In this document: positions 16,788-26,305 of the stretch, piece by piece
Layout: the number at the start of each line of letters is the position of its first letter
How positions within the stretch are numbered: position 1 is the stretch's first letter
NCBI GenBank assembly: GCA_964481885.1
Contig: CAYZUS010000008.1
Location: 1-64,000, forward strand
Direction: 5' to 3'
From: Fen731 sp964481885
GTDB taxonomy: Bacteria > Actinomycetota > Humimicrobiia > Humimicrobiales > Humimicrobiaceae
Length of the DNA stretch: 64,000 bases
Notes under the pieces: model-generated
Seen by the model: only the letters and a program-made list of their open reading frames with translations
What the model was told of the DNA's origin: nothing
The model's database searches: none
Position numbers and translations under genes: made by a program

Positions 16788-19343
16788 TCACCTGGAAATT
16801 TCCAGCCGCTCCAGCACTTTTCCAAAATACGTAAGCCATGTTTTGGATTTACTGCTGGTCTTTGCTTCCAGCGTTTTTAGCAAGTAAATATTTTCTTTTA
16901 TTTCAAATATTATATTCTGGGATTTCCATATGTTTAATGGTATTTTAAGCTTTCCCACAGTTTCAAAAAAATCTGCCAGGTTTTTTAATAACTCTGTATT
17001 TTCAGGCTCCATGGAAAACGACTCAATTGTTTCATCAAGTTTCTTTGTGGAAATTATTCCCAGGCTTTCCAGATTAATCAGGTTTACAATACCAATTTTT
17101 TCTGATATTGCGTTCATTTCAAGTATATCCTTTTGCGAAAGTCCGGGTTTTTTTAAAATATTGTAGAGCATATATTCCCCAAAAAACTCGTAAATATTGG
17201 GGAAAATTCCATCCATAAAATAATTCAGCATCTTTTTTTCTTTGAAATCGTTAAGCGTGTCCCCATATTCATTTAAAATAGTTGCCATCAAAGGGTACAT
17301 GCTGCTGTTGTAGCCGGCCATCATTTTTTCCACTGTGTCTATCTGCTCGTCTGATACAAAATCACTTACTGAAAATAATTTTCCTCCAAATCTTTTGGCC
17401 AGAAAATTCTTGATTGCTGCCGGATCGCTGCCCGTGCCGGCAGTAGTGTTGTCCGCAAAAGTATTATCGTCTTTTCGTCTGTTTGGCGGCCCGAGAAGCT
17501 TTCTTAATTGTGCGCTGATAGAGGATATTTCCAGGATGTCCTCATCTGACGCAGCTTTTGCAAATGCCGCAATATTTGTACTGTTTAAAAGATTTTTGTT
17601 TTTATACCTGTATGCCGCAAAAATAAAGTATTTTGACTCAAGAGTTATCTTTGACATAATGGCAGCGCTTCCCGTAATGATAGTGCTGTTGTGCATCTGT
17701 ATTGTCTCACAAGTTATCTCACTTGCCAGGAAGTCATAAATGCTGGAAACCTCAGATATCTCATCTTTACCTGAAACAAGTATTTCCAATGCAAGTCGAG
17801 CCGATATTTTTACAAAATCACATGAAGAACTTTTGGCATATAAAAGATAAATACTTTCACCATCACCATACTCAGGAAGGTTGCTTTTGGCTTTTTTTAA
17901 AATTTTGAGAAACTGAGGCTCAAAATCCTTTCCGGTTATTTCACCCAAAATTTCCATTGCCCTGCACGCGTGCCGCAGTATCTGTACTGATTCTATCCTT
18001 GAAATATCGTCAAAAAACCACCCGTCACTCGACTGCATAAAAAGGCTCTGTCGATATGCCTCAAGCAGTTTTAAGAAAATTATTTGCTCTGTTTTTTCCA
18101 GGGGATTTTTTAAAAAACGGTCAAAGAACTTTTCTGCCACCCTGTCTGTGCGATTATTTATAACTGAGATATATGACTTTATGGCCTCATCCGGGCTGCC
18201 GACATCAGGTTTCAGATATTTTTGGACCTCATCAGTGTAAACTGAGGTATTAATCTCTGCCAGCCAGTTAATTGCTTCCCTTAAGGGTGCCCGCCATCTC
18301 TGGTTAAAACCTTCATTCTGTGCTGAGCCTGTGGAACATCCGCAATCCTCTTTCCATCTGCCTATCCCATGAAAGCAGCTCCAGGAGGAATTCTCAACTA
18401 TGCAGACTTCATAGAGTGGAGGATACATTTGCAGATATTCTCCAAAAACAGTAATTTTTGCAAGTTTTTTTGACTCGATATAATCGATACAGTAGGAAAG
18501 TGCCATTTCTCCAAACTGGTGATGGTGCCCGTAAGTCTCACCATCGCTGGATATGGTGATTATTTCCGGCAGGTCCTGTTTTCCAAACGGAAGTCCTGTT
18601 ATGCTTTTTGCGAAAGTTTTACCATCTTTTAAAAGGTCCCCAAATGCGACTTTGTTTGAGAGAGAATCGTCATAGAAGAAGATATTAATAGACTTGCCCC
18701 CCGGAAGATTGCAGATATATGGCATCCTGACATTAATGGAGCCGCCTGACACATCGAGCCAGTCTGAGTTTTGGGGGTTTTCAGTTATTTTTCTTACAGT
18801 TTTGGCCTGGCCCGGAGACAGAACGGTAAATTTGATTCCAAAATCAGCACAAATTTCAAGAGTCTCTGTATCAACAGCAGTTTCGGAGAGCCAGATACCT
18901 TCAGGTTTCCTTCCAAAATTCTCTTCGAAATCACTTATTGCCCATGCGACTTCGATTATTTTATCCTGTCTGCTTGCAAGCGGCATTATGATATGGTTGT
19001 AAATTTGTGCAAGCGCGCTGCCATGGCCGGAGAAGGTGGACCTGCTGGCAATATCTGCATTAATTATTGCAGCATGGGTTTTCCGGTCGTGGACCTTTAT
19101 CCACGAAAGCAGAGTGGGCCCAAAGTTAAAGCTTATCTTTGAATAGTTGTTAAGTATTTTTACAAGTCTGTTCTGGCTGTCAAGCAGGTGGGCCCCGCCA
19201 TTTACCATGTAGCACTCAGCGTTTATTTTTTCATTCCAGTCATGCCATGGGTAGGCATCACCCTGCATTTCTATTGTCTCAAGCCAGGGATTTGCCCTTT
19301 GGGGCTGATAAAAATGTCCGTGAATGCATATAAATCTGTCCAT
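16788..19343 (-). CDS. glycoside hydrolase family 57 protein with DUF3536
   Basis: Large GH57-type alpha-glucan enzyme of 851 residues. The N-terminal GH57 barrel starts ICIHGHFYQPQRANPW, carries the nucleophile region EGIWLSETAVD near residue 150 and a general-acid region TISSDGETYGHHH near residue 265. The C-terminal half is the all-helical DUF3536 type. Members are usually found in glycogen gene clusters and are thought to be amylase- or branching-type enzymes; the exact reaction is unproven. A short Asp/Asn/Thr-rich insert (DDNTFADNTTAGTGSDP) breaks the C-terminal half. It lies between glgB and malQ on the same strand. Confidence 0.9.
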   Translation of the reverse strand: MDRFICIHGHFYQPQRANPWLETIEMQGDAYPWHDWNEKINAECYMVNGGAHLLDSQNRLVKILNNYSKISFNFGPTLLSWIKVHDRKTHAAIINADIASRSTFSGHGSALAQIYNHIIMPLASRQDKIIEVAWAISDFEENFGRKPEGIWLSETAVDTETLEICADFGIKFTVLSPGQAKTVRKITENPQNSDWLDVSGGSINVRMPYICNLPGGKSINIFFYDDSLSNKVAFGDLLKDGKTFAKSITGLPFGKQDLPEIITISSDGETYGHHHQFGEMALSYCIDYIESKKLAKITVFGEYLQMYPPLYEVCIVENSSWSCFHGIGRWKEDCGCSTGSAQNEGFNQRWRAPLREAINWLAEINTSVYTDEVQKYLKPDVGSPDEAIKSYISVINNRTDRVAEKFFDRFLKNPLEKTEQIIFLKLLEAYRQSLFMQSSDGWFFDDISRIESVQILRHACRAMEILGEITGKDFEPQFLKILKKAKSNLPEYGDGESIYLLYAKSSSCDFVKISARLALEILVSGKDEISEVSSIYDFLASEITCETIQMHNSTIITGSAAIMSKITLESKYFIFAAYRYKNKNLLNSTNIAAFAKAASDEDILEISSISAQLRKLLGPPNRRKDDNTFADNTTAGTGSDPAAIKNFLAKRFGGKLFSVSDFVSDEQIDTVEKMMAGYNSSMYPLMATILNEYGDTLNDFKEKKMLNYFMDGIFPNIYEFFGEYMLYNILKKPGLSQKDILEMNAISEKIGIVNLINLESLGIISTKKLDETIESFSMEPENTELLKNLADFFETVGKLKIPLNIWKSQNIIFEIKENIYLLKTLEAKTSSKSKTWLTYFGKVLERLEISR

Positions 19344-19567
19344 TACTGCCTGCCTTAAATGCCATTACTCCATTTATAAAATAAACTGCAATGTTTTTCA
19401 AACAAACTGCCAGGCTTTTTTTACAAGTTGCTGGTAATTTTCTGTGTAAATTTATCTGTGTAAACTGGCTGACTTTTTTTAAAGTATTATTATAATCTGT
19501 CACTTTCCCACACCAGCTTTTTCTGCCGCACCTTTTTTTGTATGCGTTTTCCTTGCCGAATCCTTAA

Positions 19568-21829
19568 TCAACAGACAATGTTTTTTTTAAAATAAAGTAC
19601 TGCAAGTGGGGGCAGCGTAACTGAAATAGTATACGGCCTGCCATGGGTGCTCTTTTTTGATGCATCTATTTTTCCGAAATTTCCGTGCCCGCTTCCGCCA
19701 TAGGCCTGGGCATCACTGTTAAAGATTTCAATCCACTCTCCATCCTGCGGAACCCCTATCCGGTACTTATATCTTGGAGTCGGAGTAAAGTTGCAAACAA
19801 TTACAATGTCACTTTCAATATTTCTGCCTGAATTATCATTATTGCCGTCCTGGTTTTCACCATTAACGCAGTGGCCGTTAACATTTTGTTTAATGCTTTC
19901 ATCTTTACCGGAATTATCCGTTGATTTGCCATCCGCTCCCGTATCTGTTTGTCTGCCGGGAGATTTTTTTATGCTTTCCTGCATCACAGATTGGGCCTGC
20001 GTATAAAAAGTATTTTTTACTGACGGCTCGTCCCGGGTAAGCACAGTTTTCCTTAAAAAAATAATTACGCTTTGTCGAGCATCACCAGCGTCTATCCATT
20101 CAAAGTTTTTCGGTTGAAAATCACTTGTATAAAGTGCGGCTTCTTTTGAATAAATCCTGTTTAAGTCTGCAACGAGCCGTTGTATTCCACGGTGCGGTTC
20201 ATGTTCAAGCTCGGACCATTCAAGAAAGCTCTCGTGATCCCACTCTTTTCTCTGGGCAAATTCAATTCCCATAAACAGCAGCTTTTTACCGGGAAAAGAA
20301 TACATGTAGCCAAGAAGAAGCCTTAAGTTTGCAAACTGCTGCCAGCTGTCTCCAGGCATTTTTTCAAGCAGTGATTTTTTGCCATAAACGACTTCGTCAT
20401 GTGACAGAGGAAGAAGAAAATTTTCAAAAAAGGCATACCAGAAAGCAAAAGTCAGGTCATTCTGGTGAAATTTACGGTAAACCGGGTCCTTTGAAAAGTA
20501 GTTAAGAGTATCGTGCATCCAGCCCATGTTCCATTTCATGCCAAACCCAAGACCTCCTCCATATTTTGGCTTTGTAACTGCGGGCCAGGCAGTTGATTCC
20601 TCCGCGATTATCTGGATATCCGGGAAGCTCCCGTAAAGAGCCTCATTTAAGTCTTTTATAAAATCAAGCGCTTCAAGATTTTCTCTGCCTCCATATTTAT
20701 TTGGTATCCATTCACCGGTTTTTCGTGAATAGTCCAGATACAGCATTGATGCAACTCCATCAATTCTAAGTCCATCCGCATGGTATTTATCGATCCAGAA
20801 CATTGCGCTGCTTACAAGAAACTCTTTTACTTCGTTTCTGCCATAGTTAAAAATAAGGCTTTTCCAGTCCGGATGAAAACCTTTTCTGGGGTCCTCATGC
20901 TCATACAGGCAGGTGCCGTCAAAATTGCCCAGGCCGTGGACATCATTAGGGAAATGAGAAGGTACCCAGTCAAGGATTACTCCGATATCATTTTGGTGAA
21001 GCAAATCAATAAAATACTTAAGATCCTGTGGTTCACCATAGCGGGAAGTAGGGGCAAAATATCCTGTCACCTGATATCCCCAGGATCCAAAGAATGGGTG
21101 CTCCATAATCGGCATAAGCTCCACATGCGTAAACCCCATTTTTTTAATATAATCTACAAGGCAGGGTGCAATTTCACGGTAGCCTGCAAATCTTTTTGGA
21201 ACGCTGCGCGCGCCATCCTCCCGGGACACCCCGGAAGTGACGCTGTATGCGTCGGATGTTCCCGGCGTTTTTGATGTTTCAGAAAATTCGGATATTGCAG
21301 ATCTGCAGTCAGCAGGGCTCTTCCACGAACCAAGATGAAGCTCATATATGGAAAAAGGGCTGCCCAGGCTGTTTTTTAAATGCCGCTTTTCCATCCAGTC
21401 CATGTCGCTCCAGGCGTATTCGTTTATATGATAAACAATAGATGCATTATTCGGTGAAACTTCAGAAAAAAAAGCAAAAGGATCACTCTTGTCAGCTGAA
21501 AACTTTGAGTAGGCTGCGGTTATGTGGAACTTGTATAATGCTTTTTCCTCAACTCCCGGTATAAAGGCTTCCCAAATTCCGGAATTATCCCATCGCACAT
21601 TCATGGGAGCCGCATCCGGGTTCCAGCCATTAAAATCTCCTATAACAGATATTTTTTTTGCTGCAGGTGCCCAGACCGCAAAATAGGCTCCAGCGACGCC
21701 ATCAACAGTTTTCAGGCGGGCGCCAAATTTTTCATAGAGCTTGAAATGTCTGCCGCTTTTAAACAGGAATATATCGTAATCACTGAAATTTTTTGGGTCA
21801 GTATTGAGAGTGGTGTTTATTTTTTCCAT
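19568..21829 (-). CDS. glgB: 1,4-alpha-glucan branching enzyme, with insertions
   Basis: GH13 branching enzyme (EC 2.4.1.18) adding alpha-1,6 branches to glycogen. An N-terminal CBM48 (FAVWAPAAKKISVIGDFNGW) precedes the catalytic barrel with DWVPSHF, GLRIDGVASMLY (nucleophile Asp), IAEESTAWP (acid/base Glu) and LSHDEVVYGK. Two low-complexity inserts are present: one just before the barrel (about 21186-21315, Ser/Thr/Arg-rich) and one of about 80 residues in the C-domain (about 19800-20045, Asp/Asn/Gly-rich). ATG 21829 gives 753 residues; a TTG 11 codons upstream is possible. Neither start has a clear Shine-Dalgarno site. It is divergent from glgA. Confidence 0.96.
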   Translation of the reverse strand: MEKINTTLNTDPKNFSDYDIFLFKSGRHFKLYEKFGARLKTVDGVAGAYFAVWAPAAKKISVIGDFNGWNPDAAPMNVRWDNSGIWEAFIPGVEEKALYKFHITAAYSKFSADKSDPFAFFSEVSPNNASIVYHINEYAWSDMDWMEKRHLKNSLGSPFSIYELHLGSWKSPADCRSAISEFSETSKTPGTSDAYSVTSGVSREDGARSVPKRFAGYREIAPCLVDYIKKMGFTHVELMPIMEHPFFGSWGYQVTGYFAPTSRYGEPQDLKYFIDLLHQNDIGVILDWVPSHFPNDVHGLGNFDGTCLYEHEDPRKGFHPDWKSLIFNYGRNEVKEFLVSSAMFWIDKYHADGLRIDGVASMLYLDYSRKTGEWIPNKYGGRENLEALDFIKDLNEALYGSFPDIQIIAEESTAWPAVTKPKYGGGLGFGMKWNMGWMHDTLNYFSKDPVYRKFHQNDLTFAFWYAFFENFLLPLSHDEVVYGKKSLLEKMPGDSWQQFANLRLLLGYMYSFPGKKLLFMGIEFAQRKEWDHESFLEWSELEHEPHRGIQRLVADLNRIYSKEAALYTSDFQPKNFEWIDAGDARQSVIIFLRKTVLTRDEPSVKNTFYTQAQSVMQESIKKSPGRQTDTGADGKSTDNSGKDESIKQNVNGHCVNGENQDGNNDNSGRNIESDIVIVCNFTPTPRYKYRIGVPQDGEWIEIFNSDAQAYGGSGHGNFGKIDASKKSTHGRPYTISVTLPPLAVLYFKKNIVC

Positions 21830-22229
21830 TTGAACAACAAAAAAATAATAATATATTTTCAATTTATCTAAAAGAATACTATAATAATATATATTTGTAT
21901 ATTAAAATTATTAATAACTTAAGTTAACTATAGTTTATGAAAAATATCGTAAATAAACATTAAAGGATAAAAGTAATTAAGATAAAAAGGTTCAGACTTT
22001 TGCCTGATATTCCAGGTAAATTCATCAGGTTAAGGAGCCATAAGGTCTCTTTATCAGCGATAGGACGTGATTCTGATTGGGTTGTTTTGTGAAATTCTGA
22101 TTGAAGTATGATATGGAACAATCAGGTTGTTTTGTGAAATTATTTTTGGATTATGCTGTAGTATAAAGTTATAAAAAAATAGTTATTCAGAGCTACTATA
22201 AGGACAAGAATTAAAAGAGGAGATTAAAA
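21830..22229. other. glgB-glgA divergent control region
   Basis: About 400 bp between divergent glycogen genes. The glgB side is extremely AT-rich with -10-like sequences (TATAGT/TATTAT on the minus strand near 21880-21895). The glgA side holds two exact 17-bp copies of GGTTGTTTTGTGAAATT at 22080-22096 and 22125-22141, 45 bp apart, each in an ATTGG/ATCAGG context. These are plausible binding sites for a regulator, but no protein can be named. No gene is seen. Confidence 0.5.
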
Positions 22230-23855
22230 ATGAAGGTTGCAATGTGTGTAGCAGAAGCAGTGCCTTTTGCCAAAACCGGAGGGCTTGCCGATGTTGCAGG
22301 CGCCCTGCCAGCCGCACTAAAAAACAAGGGTGTTGATACATTTGTTATAATGCCAGGTTATAAATCAATATTTAAAAAAGATTACCCAATGCAATTGGTA
22401 TCTGCCGGTGAAAAAGTGCAGATGAACACCACTGACATTATGGAGTTTGACCTTTATAAGACTGTTTTAAATGGTGTTGATTATTATTTCGTAAGAAATG
22501 ACAGCCTTTTCGGAAGGGAAAACCTTTACGGTACGCCGCAGGGTGATTATTCTGATAATAATATAAGATTCGGGTTTTTTTCCAAAGCGATTTTTAAGGT
22601 CCTGGAAGCCATATCAGTTGTCCCGGACATAATCCATCTGCATGACCATCATTTCGGTCTTGCTGCGCTTCTCCTTCACGATATTAAAACCAGCAACAGG
22701 AATTCCCCTTATAAAAATACAAATGCGGTCTTTACCATACACAACCTTGCATACCAGGGAGTTTATGGCATGGAAACTCTTGAGTTATGCGGCATAGGAA
22801 GAGAATATTTTACATTCCAGGGACTGGAATTCTTTGGCAGTGTCAATTTTATGAAAGCAGGCATTGTATACTCTGACAAGATAACTACGGTAAGTCCGAC
22901 ATATGCAAAGGAAATCCTGACAGAAGAATACGGTTACCGTCTGGAGGATGTATTAAAAAGCAAGGGAAGGGATCTTTCAGGGATAATAAATGGAATAGAC
23001 TATACAGTCTGGGACCCTGCAAAAGACGGGGAAATATTTGCCAATTATGGCGCAGGTGATTTGGCCGGCAAGAAAAAGTGCAAAGAAAACCTGATATTAA
23101 AAGCCTTCAACGTGGCAGCTCAAGAGGTTACCGAAGGGGAATCCGGCCGCGGCGCCCTTTATGGCTCAGACGTTGACATCAATGATGGCTCAGACGATGA
23201 CACCAAGGAGATTTTAGGCGATGGCATGCAGGAGGACTCAGGCAAAATGACACAGGCAGGCGGACCAGCTGACGCTTCGGCCATACCGGAAAAGCCTTTG
23301 ATCGGAATGGTTTCAAGGCTTTCTGAACAGAAAGGAATCGACCTGATAGCAAACGCAATGGAAGATATTATGAAAAATGATGTCTATGTTGTGATACTTG
23401 GAACCGGCGAAGAAAAATACCATAACATCCTTTTGGAAATGCAGGCAAGATATAAAGATAAATTAAGCGTGACTATCGGGTATTCCGACAAATATTCAAG
23501 GGAAATATATTCAGCTTCTGACATTTTTCTCATGCCGTCAAATTACGAGCCATGCGGACTGGGACAGCTCATAAGCCTTAAATACGGTACTATTCCGGTT
23601 GTAAGACTCACCGGAGGTCTTGCCGACACGATAACTGATATAAAAAATCCCGCGGATATCAGCAAGGGTGGCCAGGGCTTTATGTTTACTGAATATGAAA
23701 CCAAAGAATTTTACAAAGCCCTGAAAACTGCGACTGACTATTATAATGACAAAGTATTATGGAACAGAATAGTTAAAAACGGGATGGATTGTGATTTTTC
23801 CTGGGATTTTTCTGCAGGAAAATACAAGGAGCTCTATGAAAGTATTGGGCGCTAA
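22230..23855 (+). CDS. glgA: glycogen synthase (ADP-glucose type), with insertion
   Basis: GT5 glycogen synthase (EC 2.4.1.21) extending alpha-1,4-glucan from ADP-glucose. The start has the KTGGLADV loop (AKTGGLADVAGALP). HLHDHHFG, TIHNLAYQG and the C-domain nucleotide site with PSNYEPCGLGQL and TGGLADTI are intact. Between the two Rossmann domains, about residues 296-352 form an Asp/Gly/Ser-rich insert (nt about 23116-23285) before PLIGMVSRLSEQKG. Length is 541 residues against about 480 usual. AGAGGAG precedes the ATG at normal spacing. The histidine kinase gene starts 30 bp downstream, so they probably share a transcript. Confidence 0.97.
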   Translation: MKVAMCVAEAVPFAKTGGLADVAGALPAALKNKGVDTFVIMPGYKSIFKKDYPMQLVSAGEKVQMNTTDIMEFDLYKTVLNGVDYYFVRNDSLFGRENLYGTPQGDYSDNNIRFGFFSKAIFKVLEAISVVPDIIHLHDHHFGLAALLLHDIKTSNRNSPYKNTNAVFTIHNLAYQGVYGMETLELCGIGREYFTFQGLEFFGSVNFMKAGIVYSDKITTVSPTYAKEILTEEYGYRLEDVLKSKGRDLSGIINGIDYTVWDPAKDGEIFANYGAGDLAGKKKCKENLILKAFNVAAQEVTEGESGRGALYGSDVDINDGSDDDTKEILGDGMQEDSGKMTQAGGPADASAIPEKPLIGMVSRLSEQKGIDLIANAMEDIMKNDVYVVILGTGEEKYHNILLEMQARYKDKLSVTIGYSDKYSREIYSASDIFLMPSNYEPCGLGQLISLKYGTIPVVRLTGGLADTITDIKNPADISKGGQGFMFTEYETKEFYKALKTATDYYNDKVLWNRIVKNGMDCDFSWDFSAGKYKELYESIGR

Positions 23856-23885
23856 ACTAAAAGTTATCAGGCCCGGGAGATCATT

Positions 23886-25706
23886 TTGAGCAGCGATGAA
23901 CAAATAAAAAATTATCAGGAGATCCTGAGGCAATACAGTATCTTAAACCTGATCGCAAAGATTGTATCCTCAACCCTGGATTTAAATAAAATATTAAGGA
24001 TTATCCTGTCAGGAGTTACTTTTGGAGATGGATTTGGCTTTAACAGGGCCTTTCTGTTTCTGATAGACAGGCAGGCAAAGCATCTCGTCGGCAGAATGGC
24101 AATAGGGCCCGCAACTCCTGAGGATGCAGCGAAGATCTGGGATGATATTCAGCAGAAAACTTTGACGCTTGAAGAATTTCTGATGTCGGAAAAATTCGAT
24201 TCCCGGAATGAAAGTTCAAAACTGGATGAAGAAATCAGGAAAATCAGGATAGATATAGACCCGGATAAAGTCCTTTTCATGTGCCTGCAGGATGGTATTC
24301 CCAGAAATATTGATCTGACACAAAGCGCTCCCGACCCGGAAAGTACTGATATAGTCTCGGATATTTATTTATTTGAGCAGAGCCTGCTGGATTACCTTGA
24401 TTATCCCAAATTCTGCATCATACCCCTGATAAGCCGTTCAAGAAAAGTCGGGGTGATGATAGTTGATAATAAATACAGCCACCGCCAGATACAAAGTGAA
24501 GATATAAATTTCCTTCTGATGCTTAGCCAGTTTGCAGCATCTTCAATAAGAAATACCATAATATATAATGACTTAAAAGACAGCCTGAATGCTCTTGCAA
24601 AGCTAAATCTCAAGCATAAATACCTTAAAGAGTATAATGAGAAAATACTCGAAAGCATCCCGGTGAGCATAATTGTCCTTGACCACAATATGCTTGTAAC
24701 AATGTGCAATGAAAACAGCGCAGAGATAATGGGCGCCGCAAAAACGCTGATATGTGGAAAAAAAATTGAAGCCGGGATGATTGTCATAGACAGTATAGAC
24801 CTGATGGATGAAATCAACCTGGTACTGTCCAATAAGAGGGCTCAGGGTTTTTATAAAGTTAATGTCAAATTCAGCAGCAGTAAAAGCGAGGGTGTATTTG
24901 ATGTAACGCTTGTACCGTTTAAGTTTTCTGAGGAAACACCTGAAGGCGTTTTGATAATAATAGAAGACGTCACAAAAACAGTAAAGCTCGAGAAGTCATT
25001 AAATGAGGCAAAAAGGTTATCGGAGCTCGGCAAACTTTCTGCCACAGTTGCACATGAGATAAGAAACCCGCTTATTGCAATCGGTGGTTATGCCAACAGG
25101 ATAAAAAAGAAATATCTTGAAAATGGAGAGATAAACCCTGAAAACATAGAAGTTATAATAAATGAGGTCGCAAGGCTGGAAAAAATCGTAAATGAGACAC
25201 TTGAGTTTGCAGCTGAAAGAAAAACAGAATTTAAAAATTTCAGCATATTTGAACTTCTTGCTGATTGCATAAGCCTTACAGGCACCGCTGCCGAGCAAAG
25301 CAATATAACTATTGATGTCAAATCAGGCGCAGATCTCATAAAAAACAACAATATCCTTATTTATGGTTCTTATGACAGCTTAAAACAGGCCTTCATAAAT
25401 ATTATAAACAATGCAATTGAAGCCAGTGAAACAAGGGATGTTGTAAGCATTGAGATTCTGCATGAAGATGAAAATGAAAACAGCTTTCTTATAATAAAGA
25501 TAAATAACAAAGCAAAACTGACAAGTGAAACAGATGTAAACAATATATTTCTTCCATTCTATACCACAAAGTCAAAAGGTACCGGCCTTGGCCTTACAAT
25601 AACAAAAAGAATAATAGAGAAACATAAGGGCACAATTGAAGTTTTCAGCGACTTAAAGACAGGGACAACATTTACTGTAAAGCTGCCGGTTCTGCAATCT
25701 AATTAA
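23886..25706 (+). CDS. GAF-PAS sensor histidine kinase
   Basis: Cytoplasmic sensor kinase of 606 residues with no membrane helix. An N-terminal GAF domain (about residues 20-220, with a charged insert near 100-130) is followed by a PAS domain (about 250-370). The HisKA box has the phosphoacceptor His at about residue 390 in HEIRNP, and the HATPase_c domain has NNAIEA (N box) and KGTGLGL (G2 box). The TTG start has GGGAG about 8 nt upstream. The ligand of the GAF or PAS domain is unknown. Its position between glgA and a receiver gene suggests control linked to carbon storage, which is inference. Confidence 0.93.
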   Translation: MSSDEQIKNYQEILRQYSILNLIAKIVSSTLDLNKILRIILSGVTFGDGFGFNRAFLFLIDRQAKHLVGRMAIGPATPEDAAKIWDDIQQKTLTLEEFLMSEKFDSRNESSKLDEEIRKIRIDIDPDKVLFMCLQDGIPRNIDLTQSAPDPESTDIVSDIYLFEQSLLDYLDYPKFCIIPLISRSRKVGVMIVDNKYSHRQIQSEDINFLLMLSQFAASSIRNTIIYNDLKDSLNALAKLNLKHKYLKEYNEKILESIPVSIIVLDHNMLVTMCNENSAEIMGAAKTLICGKKIEAGMIVIDSIDLMDEINLVLSNKRAQGFYKVNVKFSSSKSEGVFDVTLVPFKFSEETPEGVLIIIEDVTKTVKLEKSLNEAKRLSELGKLSATVAHEIRNPLIAIGGYANRIKKKYLENGEINPENIEVIINEVARLEKIVNETLEFAAERKTEFKNFSIFELLADCISLTGTAAEQSNITIDVKSGADLIKNNNILIYGSYDSLKQAFINIINNAIEASETRDVVSIEILHEDENENSFLIIKINNKAKLTSETDVNNIFLPFYTTKSKGTGLGLTITKRIIEKHKGTIEVFSDLKTGTTFTVKLPVLQSN

Positions 25707-25727
25707 TTACATTAATTAATTAGATTG
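25695..25727. repeat. perfect 14-bp inverted repeat over the kinase stop codon
   Basis: CAATCTAATTAATT (25695-25708) and its exact complement AATTAATTAGATTG (25714-25727) flank a 5-nt loop ACATT. The TAA of the kinase gene lies in the left arm. It is AT-rich with no T-tract on either side, so it is more likely a processing/stability hairpin or a binding site for the downstream receiver promoter than a terminator. Confidence 0.7.
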
Positions 25728-25787
25728 AATTAATAAAAATATTGTATAGAATAGTGATGAAAAGCTTTTAATATTTTGGGGGTTTAA

Positions 25788-26153
25788 ATGAAAAAGATTC
25801 TTGTTGTCGAAGACGACATGCCTATAAGGAATTTATATAAAGAAGAACTTCTTGATGAAGGATACGATGTGGTAACTGCACCCGATGGAGTAGTCGGGTA
25901 TGAAATGTTTAAAAGCCAGAAGCCTGACCTTATAACAATAGATATCAAAATGCCAAACATGAATGGACTGGAACTTCTTGACAAGATAAGAAAAGAAAAC
26001 AAGGAGATTCCTATTATCATCTATTCCGCTTACGGTGAGTTTACCCAGAATTTTTCCACATGGGCAGCTGACGAGTACCTGGTGAAATCATCGGACCTGA
26101 CGGAATTTAAAAAAAGAGTGAGCGAACTTTTACAAAAGCAAAAGAGTGAGTGA
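25788..26153 (+). CDS. single-domain response regulator (receiver only)
   Basis: CheY-like receiver of 121 residues with no output domain. The acidic pair is D9/D10, the phosphoacceptor is D52 (LITIDIKMPNMNG), the switch Ser is at 80 and the conserved Lys at 100. The motif FSTWAADEYLVKSSDLTEFK after the switch is typical of the receiver-only family that pairs with GAF/PAS kinases in several phyla. It lies 81 bp after the histidine kinase and is its likely partner. The tail of the gene is partly duplicated downstream (26115-26143 resembles 26197-26223). Confidence 0.92.
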   Translation: MKKILVVEDDMPIRNLYKEELLDEGYDVVTAPDGVVGYEMFKSQKPDLITIDIKMPNMNGLELLDKIRKENKEIPIIIYSAYGEFTQNFSTWAADEYLVKSSDLTEFKKRVSELLQKQKSE

Positions 26154-26305
26154 GTTTTTGCAAAGACAACCGGTCCGGCTCGCTCCCGCAAAAGCAAAAG
26201 AGTGAGCGAACTTTTTCAAAAGCATCATAACGTGCCGGTGTTTTCAAAAAAGAATGGCTTTGTTTGACAAAACGGCTGAAAGTTTAAATATTTTAGGAGA
26301 AAAAA

